The position numbers and the translations under genes were made by a program. A stretch of 64,000 nucleotides of DNA from Stenotrophomonas nitritireducens (GTDB lineage Bacteria > Pseudomonadota > Gammaproteobacteria > Xanthomonadales > Xanthomonadaceae), in contig NZ_LDJG01000004.1 in the NCBI RefSeq assembly GCF_001431425.1, positions 31,811 to 95,810 of the forward strand, read 5' to 3'. Within the stretch, counting starts at the first letter, position 1, and every line of letters starts with the position of its first letter. The notes under the pieces were generated by a model that saw only the letters and a program-made list of their open reading frames with translations, ran no database searches and was not told the origin of the DNA. Of this stretch, positions 9,389 to 18,037 are shown piece after piece.

Positions 9389-9778
9389 ATGAAACGCCTC
9401 TGGACGATCATCGCCGTGGCCGACGTCGCGCGCAGCTTCGCGTGGTACCAGTCGCTCCTGGGGCTGCCCCCTTCGCAACCCGCGCACGATCATTTCGGCC
9501 AGCTCGTCGACGCGGACGGCACGGTGCTCCTGTGCCTGCATCGATGGCAGGCGCACGACCACCCCACGCTCGCCACCCCGGCGCATGCGGAGCCCGGCAA
9601 CGGCCTGTTGCTGTTCTTCCGCGTGAACGACTTCGACCAGGCCCTGCAACGCGCCCTGCGGCAGGTCGCGGCGCTGGCGCTCGCGCCCGCCCTGAATCCC
9701 GGCACGGGAACCCTGGAGTTCGCCGTCCGCGATCCGGACGGCTATTACGTCATGATCAGCGCGCAGGACGCGATCTGA
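9389..9778 (+). CDS. VOC (glyoxalase/bleomycin-resistance) family protein
   Basis: A 129-residue protein with the paired beta-alpha-beta modules of the vicinal oxygen chelate fold. VADVARSFAWYQSLLGLPPS marks module 1. LLLFFRVNDFDQALQRALRQ and EFAVRDPDGYYVMIS mark module 2; the latter is the classic 'DPDGn' terminal strand. The substrate is unknown. GGAG lies 8 nt upstream of the start. Confidence 0.85.
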   Translation: MKRLWTIIAVADVARSFAWYQSLLGLPPSQPAHDHFGQLVDADGTVLLCLHRWQAHDHPTLATPAHAEPGNGLLLFFRVNDFDQALQRALRQVAALALAPALNPGTGTLEFAVRDPDGYYVMISAQDAI

Positions 9779-10184
9779 TGGCAGGCGACGATCGCCCCGC
9801 GCCGTACAGCGCCTCCTCTTCCTGCATCACACGCATCGGCCGCGGCAGGGAACAAGCATGACCGCCTCCGGTCCGCCTGGCGTCCTCCACCCGACGCCCT
9901 CGACGGAAACCTTGCCTACTTCTGCGCCATCCGTCCGGGCTCTTCAGCCCGAGGACGCTGGAAGCGGCGGAACGCGGCCTGCCCGGCGTACCGGTGCCGC
10001 ATGACGGGCAGGCCGTGGCAACCGCAGGACAGGCATTTTCCACGGCCAAGCCACCCGAAGGGGGCACACGCAGAGGCGCGCCATGCAGGAACCCGCGTCG
10101 CCTGCCGGCCACTGAAACCCCGTCGTCCTCACGCGGCGACAGCGCGGTGCAGCGTTACCTTGGGACATCCGGAGGGGGCGCCCC
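9779..10184. other. Intergenic region without a convincing gene
   Basis: About 400 bp between the VOC and NTF2-like genes. Short open frames exist in several phases, but none has an RBS, recognisable composition or family signature. No tRNA, repeat or strong hairpin was seen. GGAGGGGGC just before 10185 is the RBS of the next gene. Confidence 0.5.
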
Positions 10185-10574
10185 ATGCATGACGATGAAC
10201 AGGAAATCCGGCGACTGGTCGACTCCTGGCTCGCCGCCAGCCGCGACGGCGACGTGGACGCCGTGCTGGCGCTGGTCGCCGACGACGCGGTCTTTCTTAC
10301 GCCCGGCAATCCGCCCATGCGCAAGGCCGATTTCGCCACCGCCATGCGCGCGCAGGCCGGCGCCGATGCGCCCAGGGTCGAGGGCAGCAATGCGATACGG
10401 GAAATCCGCGTGCTCGGCGACTGGGCCTTCCTGTGGCAGCAGCTGGCCGTCACCATCACCCCGCCCGGCGGCCGCCCGGTATCCCGCGAGGGCCACACGC
10501 TGACGATCCTCAACCGCCGGAACGGGCACTGGGTACTGGCGCGCGACGCCAACCTGCTCGGCCCCGGCGCATGA
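10185..10574 (+). CDS. SnoaL/NTF2-like family protein (SgcJ/EcaC type)
   Basis: A 129-residue protein of the cone-shaped NTF2-like fold. EIRRLVDSWLAASRDGDVDA followed by VLALVADDAVFLTPG is typical of the SgcJ/EcaC subgroup. GHTLTILNRRNGHWVLARDA is the terminal strand pair. Such proteins bind small hydrophobic ligands or act as steroid isomerase-like enzymes; no specific substrate is evident. A strong GGAGGGGG precedes the ATG. Confidence 0.85.
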   Translation: MHDDEQEIRRLVDSWLAASRDGDVDAVLALVADDAVFLTPGNPPMRKADFATAMRAQAGADAPRVEGSNAIREIRVLGDWAFLWQQLAVTITPPGGRPVSREGHTLTILNRRNGHWVLARDANLLGPGA

Positions 10575-10649
10575 TCCGCATGGCAACGCGTATTGACGGC
10601 CCGCGACCATCGGCGCTATTGATCGGCACCCCCCAACCGAGACGCGCGC

Positions 10650-10988
10650 GTGGAAACGATCGACTGGAACGACTTCACCAAGGTGGAACTGCGCGTGGGC
10701 CGCGTGGTGGCCGCCGAGCCGTTTCCGCAGGCGCGCCGGCCGGCCTACATCCTGCAGGTGGATTTCGGCCCGGAGATCGGCGTGCGCAAGTCCAGCGCGC
10801 AGATCACCGACCTGTATGCGCCGGAAACGCTGATCGGCAAGCAGGTGGTGGCCGTGGTGAATTTCCCGCCCAAGCAGATCGGGCCGATCATGTCCGGGTG
10901 CCTGGTCACCGGCTTCCACAACGCCGGGGGACAGGTATCGCTGTGCGTACCCGAGCACGAAGTCCCGCTCGGCACCCGGCTGCTGTAA
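10650..10988 (+). CDS. csaA: CsaA-type tRNA-binding/export chaperone protein
   Basis: A 112-residue stand-alone EMAP/tRNA-binding OB-fold protein. WNDFTKVELRVGRVVAAEPF, YILQVDFGPEIGVRKSSAQI and GPIMSGCLVTGFHNAGG match CsaA along its full usual length (~110). The start is GTG at 10650, because the conserved N-terminus begins there. CsaA is described as a secretion-associated chaperone in Bacillus and binds tRNA-like RNA; its role in gammaproteobacteria is not established. It may be co-transcribed with the next small membrane gene, 31 bp downstream. Confidence 0.9.
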   Translation: METIDWNDFTKVELRVGRVVAAEPFPQARRPAYILQVDFGPEIGVRKSSAQITDLYAPETLIGKQVVAVVNFPPKQIGPIMSGCLVTGFHNAGGQVSLCVPEHEVPLGTRLL

Positions 10989-11019
10989 CGGGCTTTTTCC
11001 CTCCCTGCGGAGCACTGCC

Positions 11020-11271
11020 ATGCACAGCGATTTCCTCTGCCGTTTCCTGCTGTGGTCGCTCGCCTTCAACTACGCCGTGCTGTTGACCTGGTTCATCGCC
11101 TTCATCTCCGCGCGCGGCGCGCTACGGCGGCTGCACGGCCGCTGGTTCGCGTTGCCGGACGCCACCTTCGATGCGATCCACTACGGTGGCATGGCCGTGT
11201 ACAAGATCGGCATCCTGCTGTTCAATCTCGCCCCGCTGGTCGCGCTCTGCCTGGCGCGCAACGGCGGTTGA
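11020..11271 (+). CDS. Small two-helix membrane protein
   Basis: An 83-residue protein with an N-terminal TM helix (FLLWSLAFNYAVLLTWFIAF) and a C-terminal one (IGILLFNLAPLVALCLA) linked by a basic loop (RLHGRWFALPDATFDAIHYG). This layout resembles a conserved small integral-membrane family (DUF6868-like), of unknown function. GGAG lies upstream of the ATG. Confidence 0.7.
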   Translation: MHSDFLCRFLLWSLAFNYAVLLTWFIAFISARGALRRLHGRWFALPDATFDAIHYGGMAVYKIGILLFNLAPLVALCLARNGG

Positions 11272-11317
11272 CCCACAACCTTCGCTGGCATCCGCCGGTT
11301 CCGCGACGAGGATTCCC

Positions 11318-11797
11318 ATGACCCGCTCTGCCACCGCCAAGAGCAGTCCGCGCAAAAGCACGGCCACGAAGAAGGCCGCCAGCACCTTCACCGCGGAAGA
11401 ACAGGCCGCCATGAAGGCGCGGGCGCGGGAACTGAAGGCCGAGGCGCGCGCCAACCGCAGCAGCGCCGAAGGCGAGGCCGACCTGCTGGCCCGCGTCGAG
11501 GAAATGCCCGCGGCCGAGCGCGACGTGGCACGCCGCATCCACGCGCTGGTGATGGCCACTGCGCCCGGCCTGCAGCCACGCACCTGGTATGGCATGCCGG
11601 CCTGGGCGAAGGACGGCAAGGTGCTGTGCTTCTTCCAGAGTGCGGGCAAGTTCAAGACGCGCTACGCCACCTTCGGTTTCAGCGACCAGGCCAGGCTGGA
11701 CGACGGCGGCCTGTGGCCCACGTCGTTCGCCATCCACCGCTTCGGCGACGCCGAGGCCGCCACGCTGGCCTCGCTGGTGCGCAGGGCAGCCGGTTGA
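11318..11797 (+). CDS. DUF1801 (YdhG-like) domain protein
   Basis: A 159-residue protein. A Lys/Ser/Thr-rich N-terminal tail and a charged helix (EEQAAMKARARELKAEARAN) precede a DUF1801-like domain. WYGMPAWAKDGKVLCFFQSA and YATFGFSDQARLDDGGLWPT are its hallmarks. Family members are linked to iron chaperone-like frataxin folds, but this one has no demonstrated role. The start at 11318 follows CGAGGA; the longer frame overlaps the preceding gene. Confidence 0.8.
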   Translation: MTRSATAKSSPRKSTATKKAASTFTAEEQAAMKARARELKAEARANRSSAEGEADLLARVEEMPAAERDVARRIHALVMATAPGLQPRTWYGMPAWAKDGKVLCFFQSAGKFKTRYATFGFSDQARLDDGGLWPTSFAIHRFGDAEAATLASLVRRAAG

Positions 11798-11868
11798 GCC
11801 GGAATCGACCATCCATCTCTCCCGCGACGGGAGATCACCGCCAGGACAGCAACCAACGGGGACAGCAC

Positions 11869-12440
11869 ATGGCAAGGGACGTCTTGAAGCATTCAGCGAC
11901 GGCGTACTGGCGATCATCATCACCATCATGGTGCTGCAGATCCAGGTCCCGGACGGGGCCACGCTGGCCGCGCTCGAACCGTTGATCCCCACGCTGCTGG
12001 CCTATGTGCTCAGCTTCGTCTACGTGGGCATCTACTGGAACAATCATCACCACCTGCTGCAGGCGTCCAGCCGCATCTCCGGCAGCGTGCTGTGGGCCAA
12101 CCTGCACCTGCTGTTCTGGTTGTCGCTGCTGCCCTTCGGCACCCGCTGGATGGACGACTACTACACCCAGCCGCTGCCCAGCGCGGCCTATGGCGTGGTG
12201 CTGCTGGGCGCAGCGGTGGCGTACTGGCTGCTGCAGCGGCGCATCATCGCCGCCGAAGGCGACAGCTCGGCACTGAAACAGATGCTGGCCGGTGACTGGA
12301 AAGGCAAGCTGTCCCCGGTGCTGTATCTGCTCGGCATCGGCCTGAGCTTCGTACAGGTGCATCTGGCGCAGGCAACCTACGCGCTGGTGGCGCTGCTCTG
12401 GCTGATCCCGGACCGCCGCATCGAACGTCGCATCGGCTGA
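11869..12440 (+). pseudogene. TMEM175 (DUF1211) family channel gene with frameshift at codon 2
   Basis: From 11871 the frame encodes about 189 residues of a bacterial TMEM175-type potassium-channel protein. GKGRLEAFSDGVLAIIITIM is the signature first helix with its FSDG filter motif. The conserved YVGIYWNNHHHLLQ and WANLHLLFWLSLLPF follow, with six TM helices in all. The only well-placed ATG (11869, with GGGGA 6 nt upstream) is in a different frame. One missing G after ATG would join it to the family frame. No ATG, GTG or TTG lies between that point and the previous gene. It is either a base-call or assembly error, a real null allele, or initiation at a rare codon. Codons downstream look intact. 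Confidence 0.75.
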
Positions 12441-12979
12441 GCCGCCGCGGCAGGCAGGCCGAAGTACAGCTCGAACGGTCACGGCCGATCCGGCAGGCGC
12501 AGGAATCCTCCTCCATCCGGTTCCATCCGCGAAGGCAGACGCTGTCCAGGGACTACCGCGCCGCACGTCAATTGCCGCACCAGTACCCGCAGGCGGTGCG
12601 GCAGCTGTAAATCATCGCCGAAGCGATCAGGGCCGGCGAGCTGGACGCGGACCCGCGCACAACCCAGGCGCGGGCGTTGATCGCCAGGACCGCGCCGCAG
12701 TCCAGCGCCCGCAGCGAGGCCGCACAGGCGACCACACGACATCGCCAATGGCGGCTTTGCCAACGGCGGCTTTGCCGCGGTCGTTGTGCCGGGTCTGCTA
12801 CGGGTGCCGGCGCGGATCAGGCTGCCGGCATGAGCCATGCAACGCGCCGGTGGCGCCCGACCAGCAATCCCGCCTTGCGCTTCAGGCGCATATCGCGCGT
12901 GCACGACCTATGCTGTCGGGGTTTCAGTACGCGCGCGGCCACCCCGCCGCGCCGGTTTTCCCTCTGACGGAGTTCCACG
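12441..12979. other. Intergenic region with a possible degraded gene remnant
   Basis: About 540 bp without a normal gene. On the + strand a frame from ~12530 reads plausibly as protein (YRAARQLPHQYPQAVRQL), meets a TAA at 12608-12610, and continues as IIAEAIRAGELDADP to ~12730. This looks like a decayed reading frame, but no family is recognised. A 12-base GGCGGCTTTGCC motif occurs twice in tandem near 12752-12778. Confidence 0.35.
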
Positions 12980-13492
12980 ATGTCTCTTTCGATGTACAGC
13001 GCCTCGATACCCGTTCTCAAGCAGATGCTCGGCGCCTTGTCCGGGGTCTTGGCCAAGGCCGAAGCCCATGCCGCCGAGAAGAAGATCGAACCGGCCGCGC
13101 TGCTTGGTGCGCGCCTGTTCCCGGACATGTTCCCGCTGGTGCGCCAGGTGCAGATCGCGGCCGATTTCGCCAAGGGCATCAGCTCGCGCCTGGGCAATAC
13201 CGAGGTGCCGTCCTGGCCGGACGACGCCGAGGCCGGCTTCGCCGAACTGCAGGCGCTGATCGCCAAGGCGCTGGCACACCTGGACAGCTTCAGCGCCGAA
13301 CAGTTCGAAGGCAGCGAGTCGCGCGAGATCGTGCTGCGCGCCGGTACGCCGAAGGAGAAGAAGCTGCAGGGCGATGTGTACCTGCTGCAGTACGGCCTGC
13401 CGCAGTTCTTCTTCCACGTGACCACCAGCTACGCGATCCTGCGCCACAACGGCCTGGAGATCGGCAAGCGCGACTACATGGGCAGCTACTGA
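12980..13492 (+). CDS. DUF1993 domain protein
   Basis: A 170-residue, helical DinB-like protein of the DUF1993 family. The N-terminus MSLSMYSASIPVLKQMLGAL, the central FPLVRQVQIAADFAKG and the C-terminal FFFHVTTSYAILRHNGLEIG are characteristic. Its length matches the family (~170). The function is unknown; the fold relates to four-helix DinB/YfiT metal-binding proteins, and here the His of FFHV and of RHNG could serve as ligands. GGAG lies 8 nt before the start. Confidence 0.9.
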   Translation: MSLSMYSASIPVLKQMLGALSGVLAKAEAHAAEKKIEPAALLGARLFPDMFPLVRQVQIAADFAKGISSRLGNTEVPSWPDDAEAGFAELQALIAKALAHLDSFSAEQFEGSESREIVLRAGTPKEKKLQGDVYLLQYGLPQFFFHVTTSYAILRHNGLEIGKRDYMGSY

Positions 13493-13589
13493 GTCCGCCG
13501 GCCCGGCCGGGCCCTGCCTGGAAGCCGCTGCCGGCGCTGCCGGCAGCGGCTTTTCACGGCGCGGGACAACAGCCGCCGGCGCCGCGGCC

Positions 13590-15422
13590 TCAGTCTTCGG
13601 CCGCGACAAAGCCACCGGTCTGCCGCGCCCACAGCCGCGCGTACAGGCCACCGGCGGCGAGTAGCTCGGCATGGCTGCCGGTCTCGACGATGCGGCCATG
13701 GTCCATCACCACCAGCCGGTCCATGCGCGCGATGGTGGACAGGCGGTGGGCGATGGCGATCACCGTCTTGTTGCCCATCAGCTCATCCAGGCTCTCCTGG
13801 ATGGCCGCTTCCACCTCCGAATCCAGTGCCGAAGTCGCCTCGTCCAGCACCAGGATCGGCGCATCCTTGAGCAGCACCCGGGCGATGGCGACGCGCTGGC
13901 GCTGGCCGCCGGAGAGCTTCACGCCGCGCTCGCCGACATGGGCGTCGTAGCCGCTGCGGCCCTCGCTGTCGCGCAGATCGGCGATGAAGCCATCGGCGCG
14001 GGCCTTGGCCACGGCGGCGCGCAGCTGGTCCTCGGTCGCATCGGGGCGGCCATAGAGCAGGTTGTCGCGGATCGAACGGTGCAGCAGCGAGGTGTCCTGG
14101 GTGACCACGCCCACCTGCGCGCGCAGCGAGTCCTGCTGCACGGAAGCGATGTCCACGCCATCGACCAGGATGCGGCCGCGTTCGACGTCATGGAAACGCA
14201 GCAGCAGGTTCACGAGCGTGGATTTCCCCGCCCCCGAGCGCCCGACCACGCCGATCTTCTCCCCGCAGCGCACGTGCAGGTCCAGTCCTTCGATCACCCC
14301 GTGGTTCTTGCCGTAATGGAAGGACACGCCCTCGAACCGGATGTCGCCGGCCAACCGCGCCAGCGCCGGGGCGCCGGGCGCATCGTCCACCGTCGGCGGC
14401 AACGAGATCGAATTGATGCCGTCATGCACGGTGCCGATGTTCTCGAACAGCGCCGACAACTCCCACATGATCCACTGCGACATGCCCAGCATGCGCAGCA
14501 CCAGCGCCACGGTCACCGCGACCGCGCCGGCGCTCACCGAGCCGCCGTGCCACAGCCACAGGCCCAATGCCACCGCGGAAAACAACAGCAGCATGTTCAG
14601 CGCATACAGCAGCGAGTAGATACGCGTCGCCAGCCGCATCTGCGGATGCACCTTGTCCAGGAAGCCGGCCATCGCCTCGCGCGCGTAGGCCTGCTCGCGC
14701 CGCGAGTGCGAGAACAGCTTGACCGTGGCGATGTTGGTGTAGCTGTCCACGATGCGCCCGGTCATCTCCGAGCGCGCATCGGCCTGCTCGCGCGAGATGC
14801 GCTCCATGCGCGGCACGAAATGCCACATCAACAGCGCATAGCCGGCCAGCCAGGCCGCGAACGGCAGCATCATCCGCCAGTCCGAAGCGCCGGCCACCGC
14901 CAGCGTGCCGATGAAGAACACCAGCACGTAGTTGCCGATGTCGAACAGCTTGACCACGGTCTCGCGCACCGCCAGCGAGGTCTGCATCAGCTTGGTGGCG
15001 ATGCGCCCGGCGAATTCGTCCTGGAAGTAGCCCATCGACTGCCGCAGCAGGTAGCGGTGCACGCTCCAGCGGATCCGCATCGGGAAATTGCCGAGCAGGG
15101 TCTGGTGCTGCACCAGCGAATTGAGCAGCACCAGCAGCGGCAGCGCGACCAGCACCAGCAGCGCCATCCACAGCAGGCGCGGGCCCTCGACATCGAGGAA
15201 GGTGGCCGGCGTGGTCGCGCCAAGCCGGTCCACCAGTGAGCCGACATAGGCATAGAGCGCCAACTCGGCCACGGCGATGCCGGCGGTGGTCAGCGCCATC
15301 AGCAGCAGCCATTTTTCCGCGCCGCGCGTGTAATGGCGACAGAAGGCATACAGGCCGCGCGGCGGCTGCGTGGGCGGATCGGACGGGAACGGGTCGAGGC
15401 GGGATTCGAACCAACGGAACAT
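13590..15422 (-). CDS. ABC exporter, fused membrane and ATPase domains
   Basis: A 610-residue type IV ABC exporter half-molecule. Residues ~35-330 form six TM helices. The nucleotide-binding domain carries Walker A (VVGRSGAGKSTLVNLL), signature LSGGQRQRVAIAR, Walker B (APILVLDEATSALDSE) and the H-loop His (VIAIAHRLSTIARMD). Length and organisation match MsbA/lipid or multidrug exporters that act as homodimers in the inner membrane. The substrate is not determinable. Monocistronic, convergent with the DUF1993 gene. Confidence 0.92.
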   Translation of the reverse strand: MFRWFESRLDPFPSDPPTQPPRGLYAFCRHYTRGAEKWLLLMALTTAGIAVAELALYAYVGSLVDRLGATTPATFLDVEGPRLLWMALLVLVALPLLVLLNSLVQHQTLLGNFPMRIRWSVHRYLLRQSMGYFQDEFAGRIATKLMQTSLAVRETVVKLFDIGNYVLVFFIGTLAVAGASDWRMMLPFAAWLAGYALLMWHFVPRMERISREQADARSEMTGRIVDSYTNIATVKLFSHSRREQAYAREAMAGFLDKVHPQMRLATRIYSLLYALNMLLLFSAVALGLWLWHGGSVSAGAVAVTVALVLRMLGMSQWIMWELSALFENIGTVHDGINSISLPPTVDDAPGAPALARLAGDIRFEGVSFHYGKNHGVIEGLDLHVRCGEKIGVVGRSGAGKSTLVNLLLRFHDVERGRILVDGVDIASVQQDSLRAQVGVVTQDTSLLHRSIRDNLLYGRPDATEDQLRAAVAKARADGFIADLRDSEGRSGYDAHVGERGVKLSGGQRQRVAIARVLLKDAPILVLDEATSALDSEVEAAIQESLDELMGNKTVIAIAHRLSTIARMDRLVVMDHGRIVETGSHAELLAAGGLYARLWARQTGGFVAAED

Positions 15423-15836
15423 GGAGACGGGCCAGCGAACGGATGGGGTTGGCCATTGTCGCGTATCCCCGCGACCCAGGGTGCCGGCAAGGCGCGGCGT
15501 TCGCGCGCCGGCATGCAGCCCGGGCGATGCAGGTCATGTCGACGGGCTCGCCCGTTCGGCATGCAGCAGCGCGGGGAGGTCTCCAGAAGAGTGGGATGGC
15601 GCCTTCGCTGCCAGACGGCGAAGGCACGGACTCCCTGCGATCGTGCCGGGTGGATGCCGGGCCGGGAATGAATCGACAGGATGCCGATCAGGAGAGCCCG
15701 CAGGGTCGATGCCGACCGCCGATGGCGCGCCGGACACGGCCATGTGCGGCTGGCGGGAAAGGGGCAATCCTGCCCCTTTCCCGTCCATCCCCGGCGCGCA
15801 TCCTGCCGAGAACCGCGTCCGGCAGGCGCCGGATCG
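15423..15836. other. Intergenic region upstream of the ABC gene
   Basis: About 410 bp between the start of the ABC exporter gene and the end of the serine hydrolase gene. It must hold the ABC promoter. Apart from the hairpin at 15755-15782 I see no gene, RNA or repeat. Confidence 0.5.
15755..15782 (-). terminator. Perfect 12-bp hairpin after the serine hydrolase gene
   Basis: GGGAAAGGGGCA and its exact complement are separated by 4 nt. The hairpin lies ~55 bp past the hydrolase stop on the minus strand. It lacks a T-run, so termination efficiency is uncertain. Confidence 0.6.
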
Positions 15837-17447
15837 TCACTGCGCCGTCGGCTGCAGCAGCAGATCCTGGAAATCGAAGCTGAAATCGGTCAACGACGAA
15901 ACCGCCTGCATGCGCACCTCGCGCACCTTGCCGTCGGGATCGAGGCTGAAGTTGACGAAGGCGTCGGCGTTGAGCGAGCGGTTGTCCCAGCGCACGATGA
16001 AGGTGTCGTGCTGCCAGTGCTCCATCGTGCCCTGCAGATCGGCAGTAGCGCCGAAGCGCAGGCGCAGCCTGCCGCCCTTCTGCTCCACGGACACGTCGCC
16101 GTACCACGCATCGCGATAGGTGCCGGCATAGCCGGACAGCGGCAGCGACGGCCGGCTCTTCGCATCGCGCGCGGCCACGTGCTTCTGCCAGCCTTCGTCG
16201 GCGCCGTCCTGCGCCTTGGCAACGCTGGCGGCGTAGGCGCCCACCCAGTCATGCGCGGGCGCGCCCAGCATCGCGTCGAGCACGCTCAGGGTGATGGCGT
16301 TGAACGCCGCGCCCGATTCCTGGTTGGTCAGCACCACCACGCCCAGGTTCTGGTCGGGCACCAGGGTCAGCCGCGACACCTGCCCCGGCCAGCCGCCGGT
16401 GTGCCACACCAGCTTCTGCCCGCGGTAGTCGCTCAGGCTCCAGCCTTCGCCATAGCCGGCGAAATTGGGCTTGGCCGGCATCAGTTCCGGCACCGACGGC
16501 GTGGCCACCACCTGCGGGATCTGCATCTGCCACATCTGCTGCTGGGTCTTTTCCGAGAACAGCGGCGTGCCGTCGGCCAGCCTGCCGCCGGCCAGCTGCA
16601 CGTTCATCCACCGGGCCAGGTCGTGCACGCTGGAATAGATGCCGCCGGCACCGGCGTTGTTGGACCAGGTCAGCGGCGCCACCGGGCGCAGGTCCTTGAA
16701 GTCGAACTTGGCGTGGCCGATGGCCGGCTTGTCGCCGGGCTTGAGGTGGTCGGCGTTGTAGCGGGTGCCGGCCATGCCGACCTTGTCGAAGATGCGCTGC
16801 TGCAGGAAATCGGCGTACGACAGGCCGGACACCTTCTCGATCACCTGCTGCGCCACCGCGTAGAGGATGTTGTCGTAGGCGTAGCGGTCGCGGAAGCCGT
16901 TCTTCAGCGGCACGTGCGCCAGCCGCGCCACCACTTCGGCGTTGCTGTAGGTGGTGGTCGGCCAGAACAGCAGGTCGCCGGCGCCCAGGCTCAGGCCGCT
17001 GCGGTGCGAGAGCAGGTCGCGGATGCGCATCTCGCCGGTGACGTAGGGATCGGACATGCGGAAGCCGGGCAGGTGGTCGACCACCCGGTCGCTCATCTTC
17101 AGCTTGCCTTCCTCGGCCAGCAGGTTCAGCGAGGTGGCGGTGAAAGCCTTGGTGTTCGAAGCGATGGCGAACAGCGTATCGGCCTGTACCGGCTCCGGCC
17201 TGCCGATCTCGCGCAGGCCCCAGCCGCGCTCCAGCACGACCTTGCCGTCCTTGACCACCGCCACCGCCACGCCCGGCACGTCGAACTGCTGGCGCACCCG
17301 TTCCACGGTGGCGTCGAGCTGCTGCAGTTCCCCCGGCATTGCCGTCTCCTGTGCGTCGGCCGCCTGCGCCGCCATGCCCATCGCGAGCGCCAGCCCGCTC
17401 CCCAACCACTTGTTCAATGCGTTCTCCCTCGAGATCGATGCCGGCAT
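15837..17447 (-). CDS. Serine hydrolase, class C beta-lactamase/DD-peptidase family
   Basis: A 536-residue secreted penicillin-binding-protein-like hydrolase. The active-site SxxK motif is in FAIASNTKAFTATSLN, the YxN motif is in RYAYDNILYAVAQQ, and the KTG-equivalent is HTG in LVWHTGGWPG. A C-terminal domain of ~120 residues (DUF3471-like: YAGTYRDAWYGDVSVEQKGG) follows. The start at 17447 (AGAAGG upstream) gives a signal peptide. A TTG at 17417 behind GAGGGAG is an equally good alternative. Likely an esterase or D-peptidase; a resistance role cannot be assumed. Confidence 0.88.
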   Translation of the reverse strand: MPASISRENALNKWLGSGLALAMGMAAQAADAQETAMPGELQQLDATVERVRQQFDVPGVAVAVVKDGKVVLERGWGLREIGRPEPVQADTLFAIASNTKAFTATSLNLLAEEGKLKMSDRVVDHLPGFRMSDPYVTGEMRIRDLLSHRSGLSLGAGDLLFWPTTTYSNAEVVARLAHVPLKNGFRDRYAYDNILYAVAQQVIEKVSGLSYADFLQQRIFDKVGMAGTRYNADHLKPGDKPAIGHAKFDFKDLRPVAPLTWSNNAGAGGIYSSVHDLARWMNVQLAGGRLADGTPLFSEKTQQQMWQMQIPQVVATPSVPELMPAKPNFAGYGEGWSLSDYRGQKLVWHTGGWPGQVSRLTLVPDQNLGVVVLTNQESGAAFNAITLSVLDAMLGAPAHDWVGAYAASVAKAQDGADEGWQKHVAARDAKSRPSLPLSGYAGTYRDAWYGDVSVEQKGGRLRLRFGATADLQGTMEHWQHDTFIVRWDNRSLNADAFVNFSLDPDGKVREVRMQAVSSLTDFSFDFQDLLLQPTAQ

Positions 17448-17514
17448 GCCGGCCTTCTCGCGATGGTAACGCGGCCGCGCCCACCCTCGCCCTCCACGCC
17501 ACCGGAACGCCGCC

Positions 17515-17946
17515 ATGGACCTCGCCGCCCGCACCACCGCCACCATCATCCCGTGCCTGCGCTATCGCGACGCGCCGGCGGCCATCGACTGGCTGTGCCG
17601 CGCCTTCGGCTTCCAGCGCCACGCCGTCTACCAGGACGGGAACACCGTCCACCATGCGCAGCTGGTGTTCGGCAACGGCATGGTGATGCTCGGTTCGGTG
17701 CAGCCCGGCGCCTGGGGCAGCAACATGATCCAGCCCGATGAGGTGGGCGGCATGGAGACGCAGAGCGCCTGTGTGATCGTGAGCGACGCCGACGCCCACC
17801 ATGCGCGCGCCACGGCGGCCGGCGCGGAGATCGTCATCGACATCGCCGACCAGGACTACGGCGGCCGCGGCTATGCCTGCCGCGACCCGGAAGGCCACCT
17901 GTGGTGGTTCGGCAGCTACGACCCGTGGGCCGCGAAAGCGCCATGA
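17515..17946 (+). CDS. VOC/PhnB-like glyoxalase family protein
   Basis: A 143-residue two-module VOC protein. TIIPCLRYRDAPAAIDWLCR then AFGFQRHAVYQDGN is the PhnB/DUF1428-like opening. VIVSDADAHHARATAAGAEI and GYACRDPEGHLWWFGSYDP form the second module with the terminal acidic ligand region. The substrate is unknown. Divergent from the serine hydrolase gene with ~67 bp between starts. Confidence 0.88.
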   Translation: MDLAARTTATIIPCLRYRDAPAAIDWLCRAFGFQRHAVYQDGNTVHHAQLVFGNGMVMLGSVQPGAWGSNMIQPDEVGGMETQSACVIVSDADAHHARATAAGAEIVIDIADQDYGGRGYACRDPEGHLWWFGSYDPWAAKAP

Positions 17947-18037
17947 ACCCAAGGACGGTACGCGGATGGGCGCGGCAGCGATGCGTCCGCGGAACCTGCC
18001 GATAGAATCGGCGCGATGACGCCCCGCCCGGACCCGC

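Noticed and set aside
9994..10192. Short open frames in the 400-bp gap before the NTF2-like gene
   Set aside because: No RBS, no recognisable composition, and overlapping in several phases.
15401..15422. GATTCGAACC, resembling a tRNA T-loop on the minus strand
   Set aside because: It is the coding sequence for FRWFESRLD at the N-terminus of the ABC exporter; no acceptor or anticodon stems can be formed around it.
15681..17741. A 686-codon open frame on the plus strand
   Set aside because: Antisense shadow of the serine hydrolase with no start signal or domain pattern; long antisense frames are expected at this GC content.
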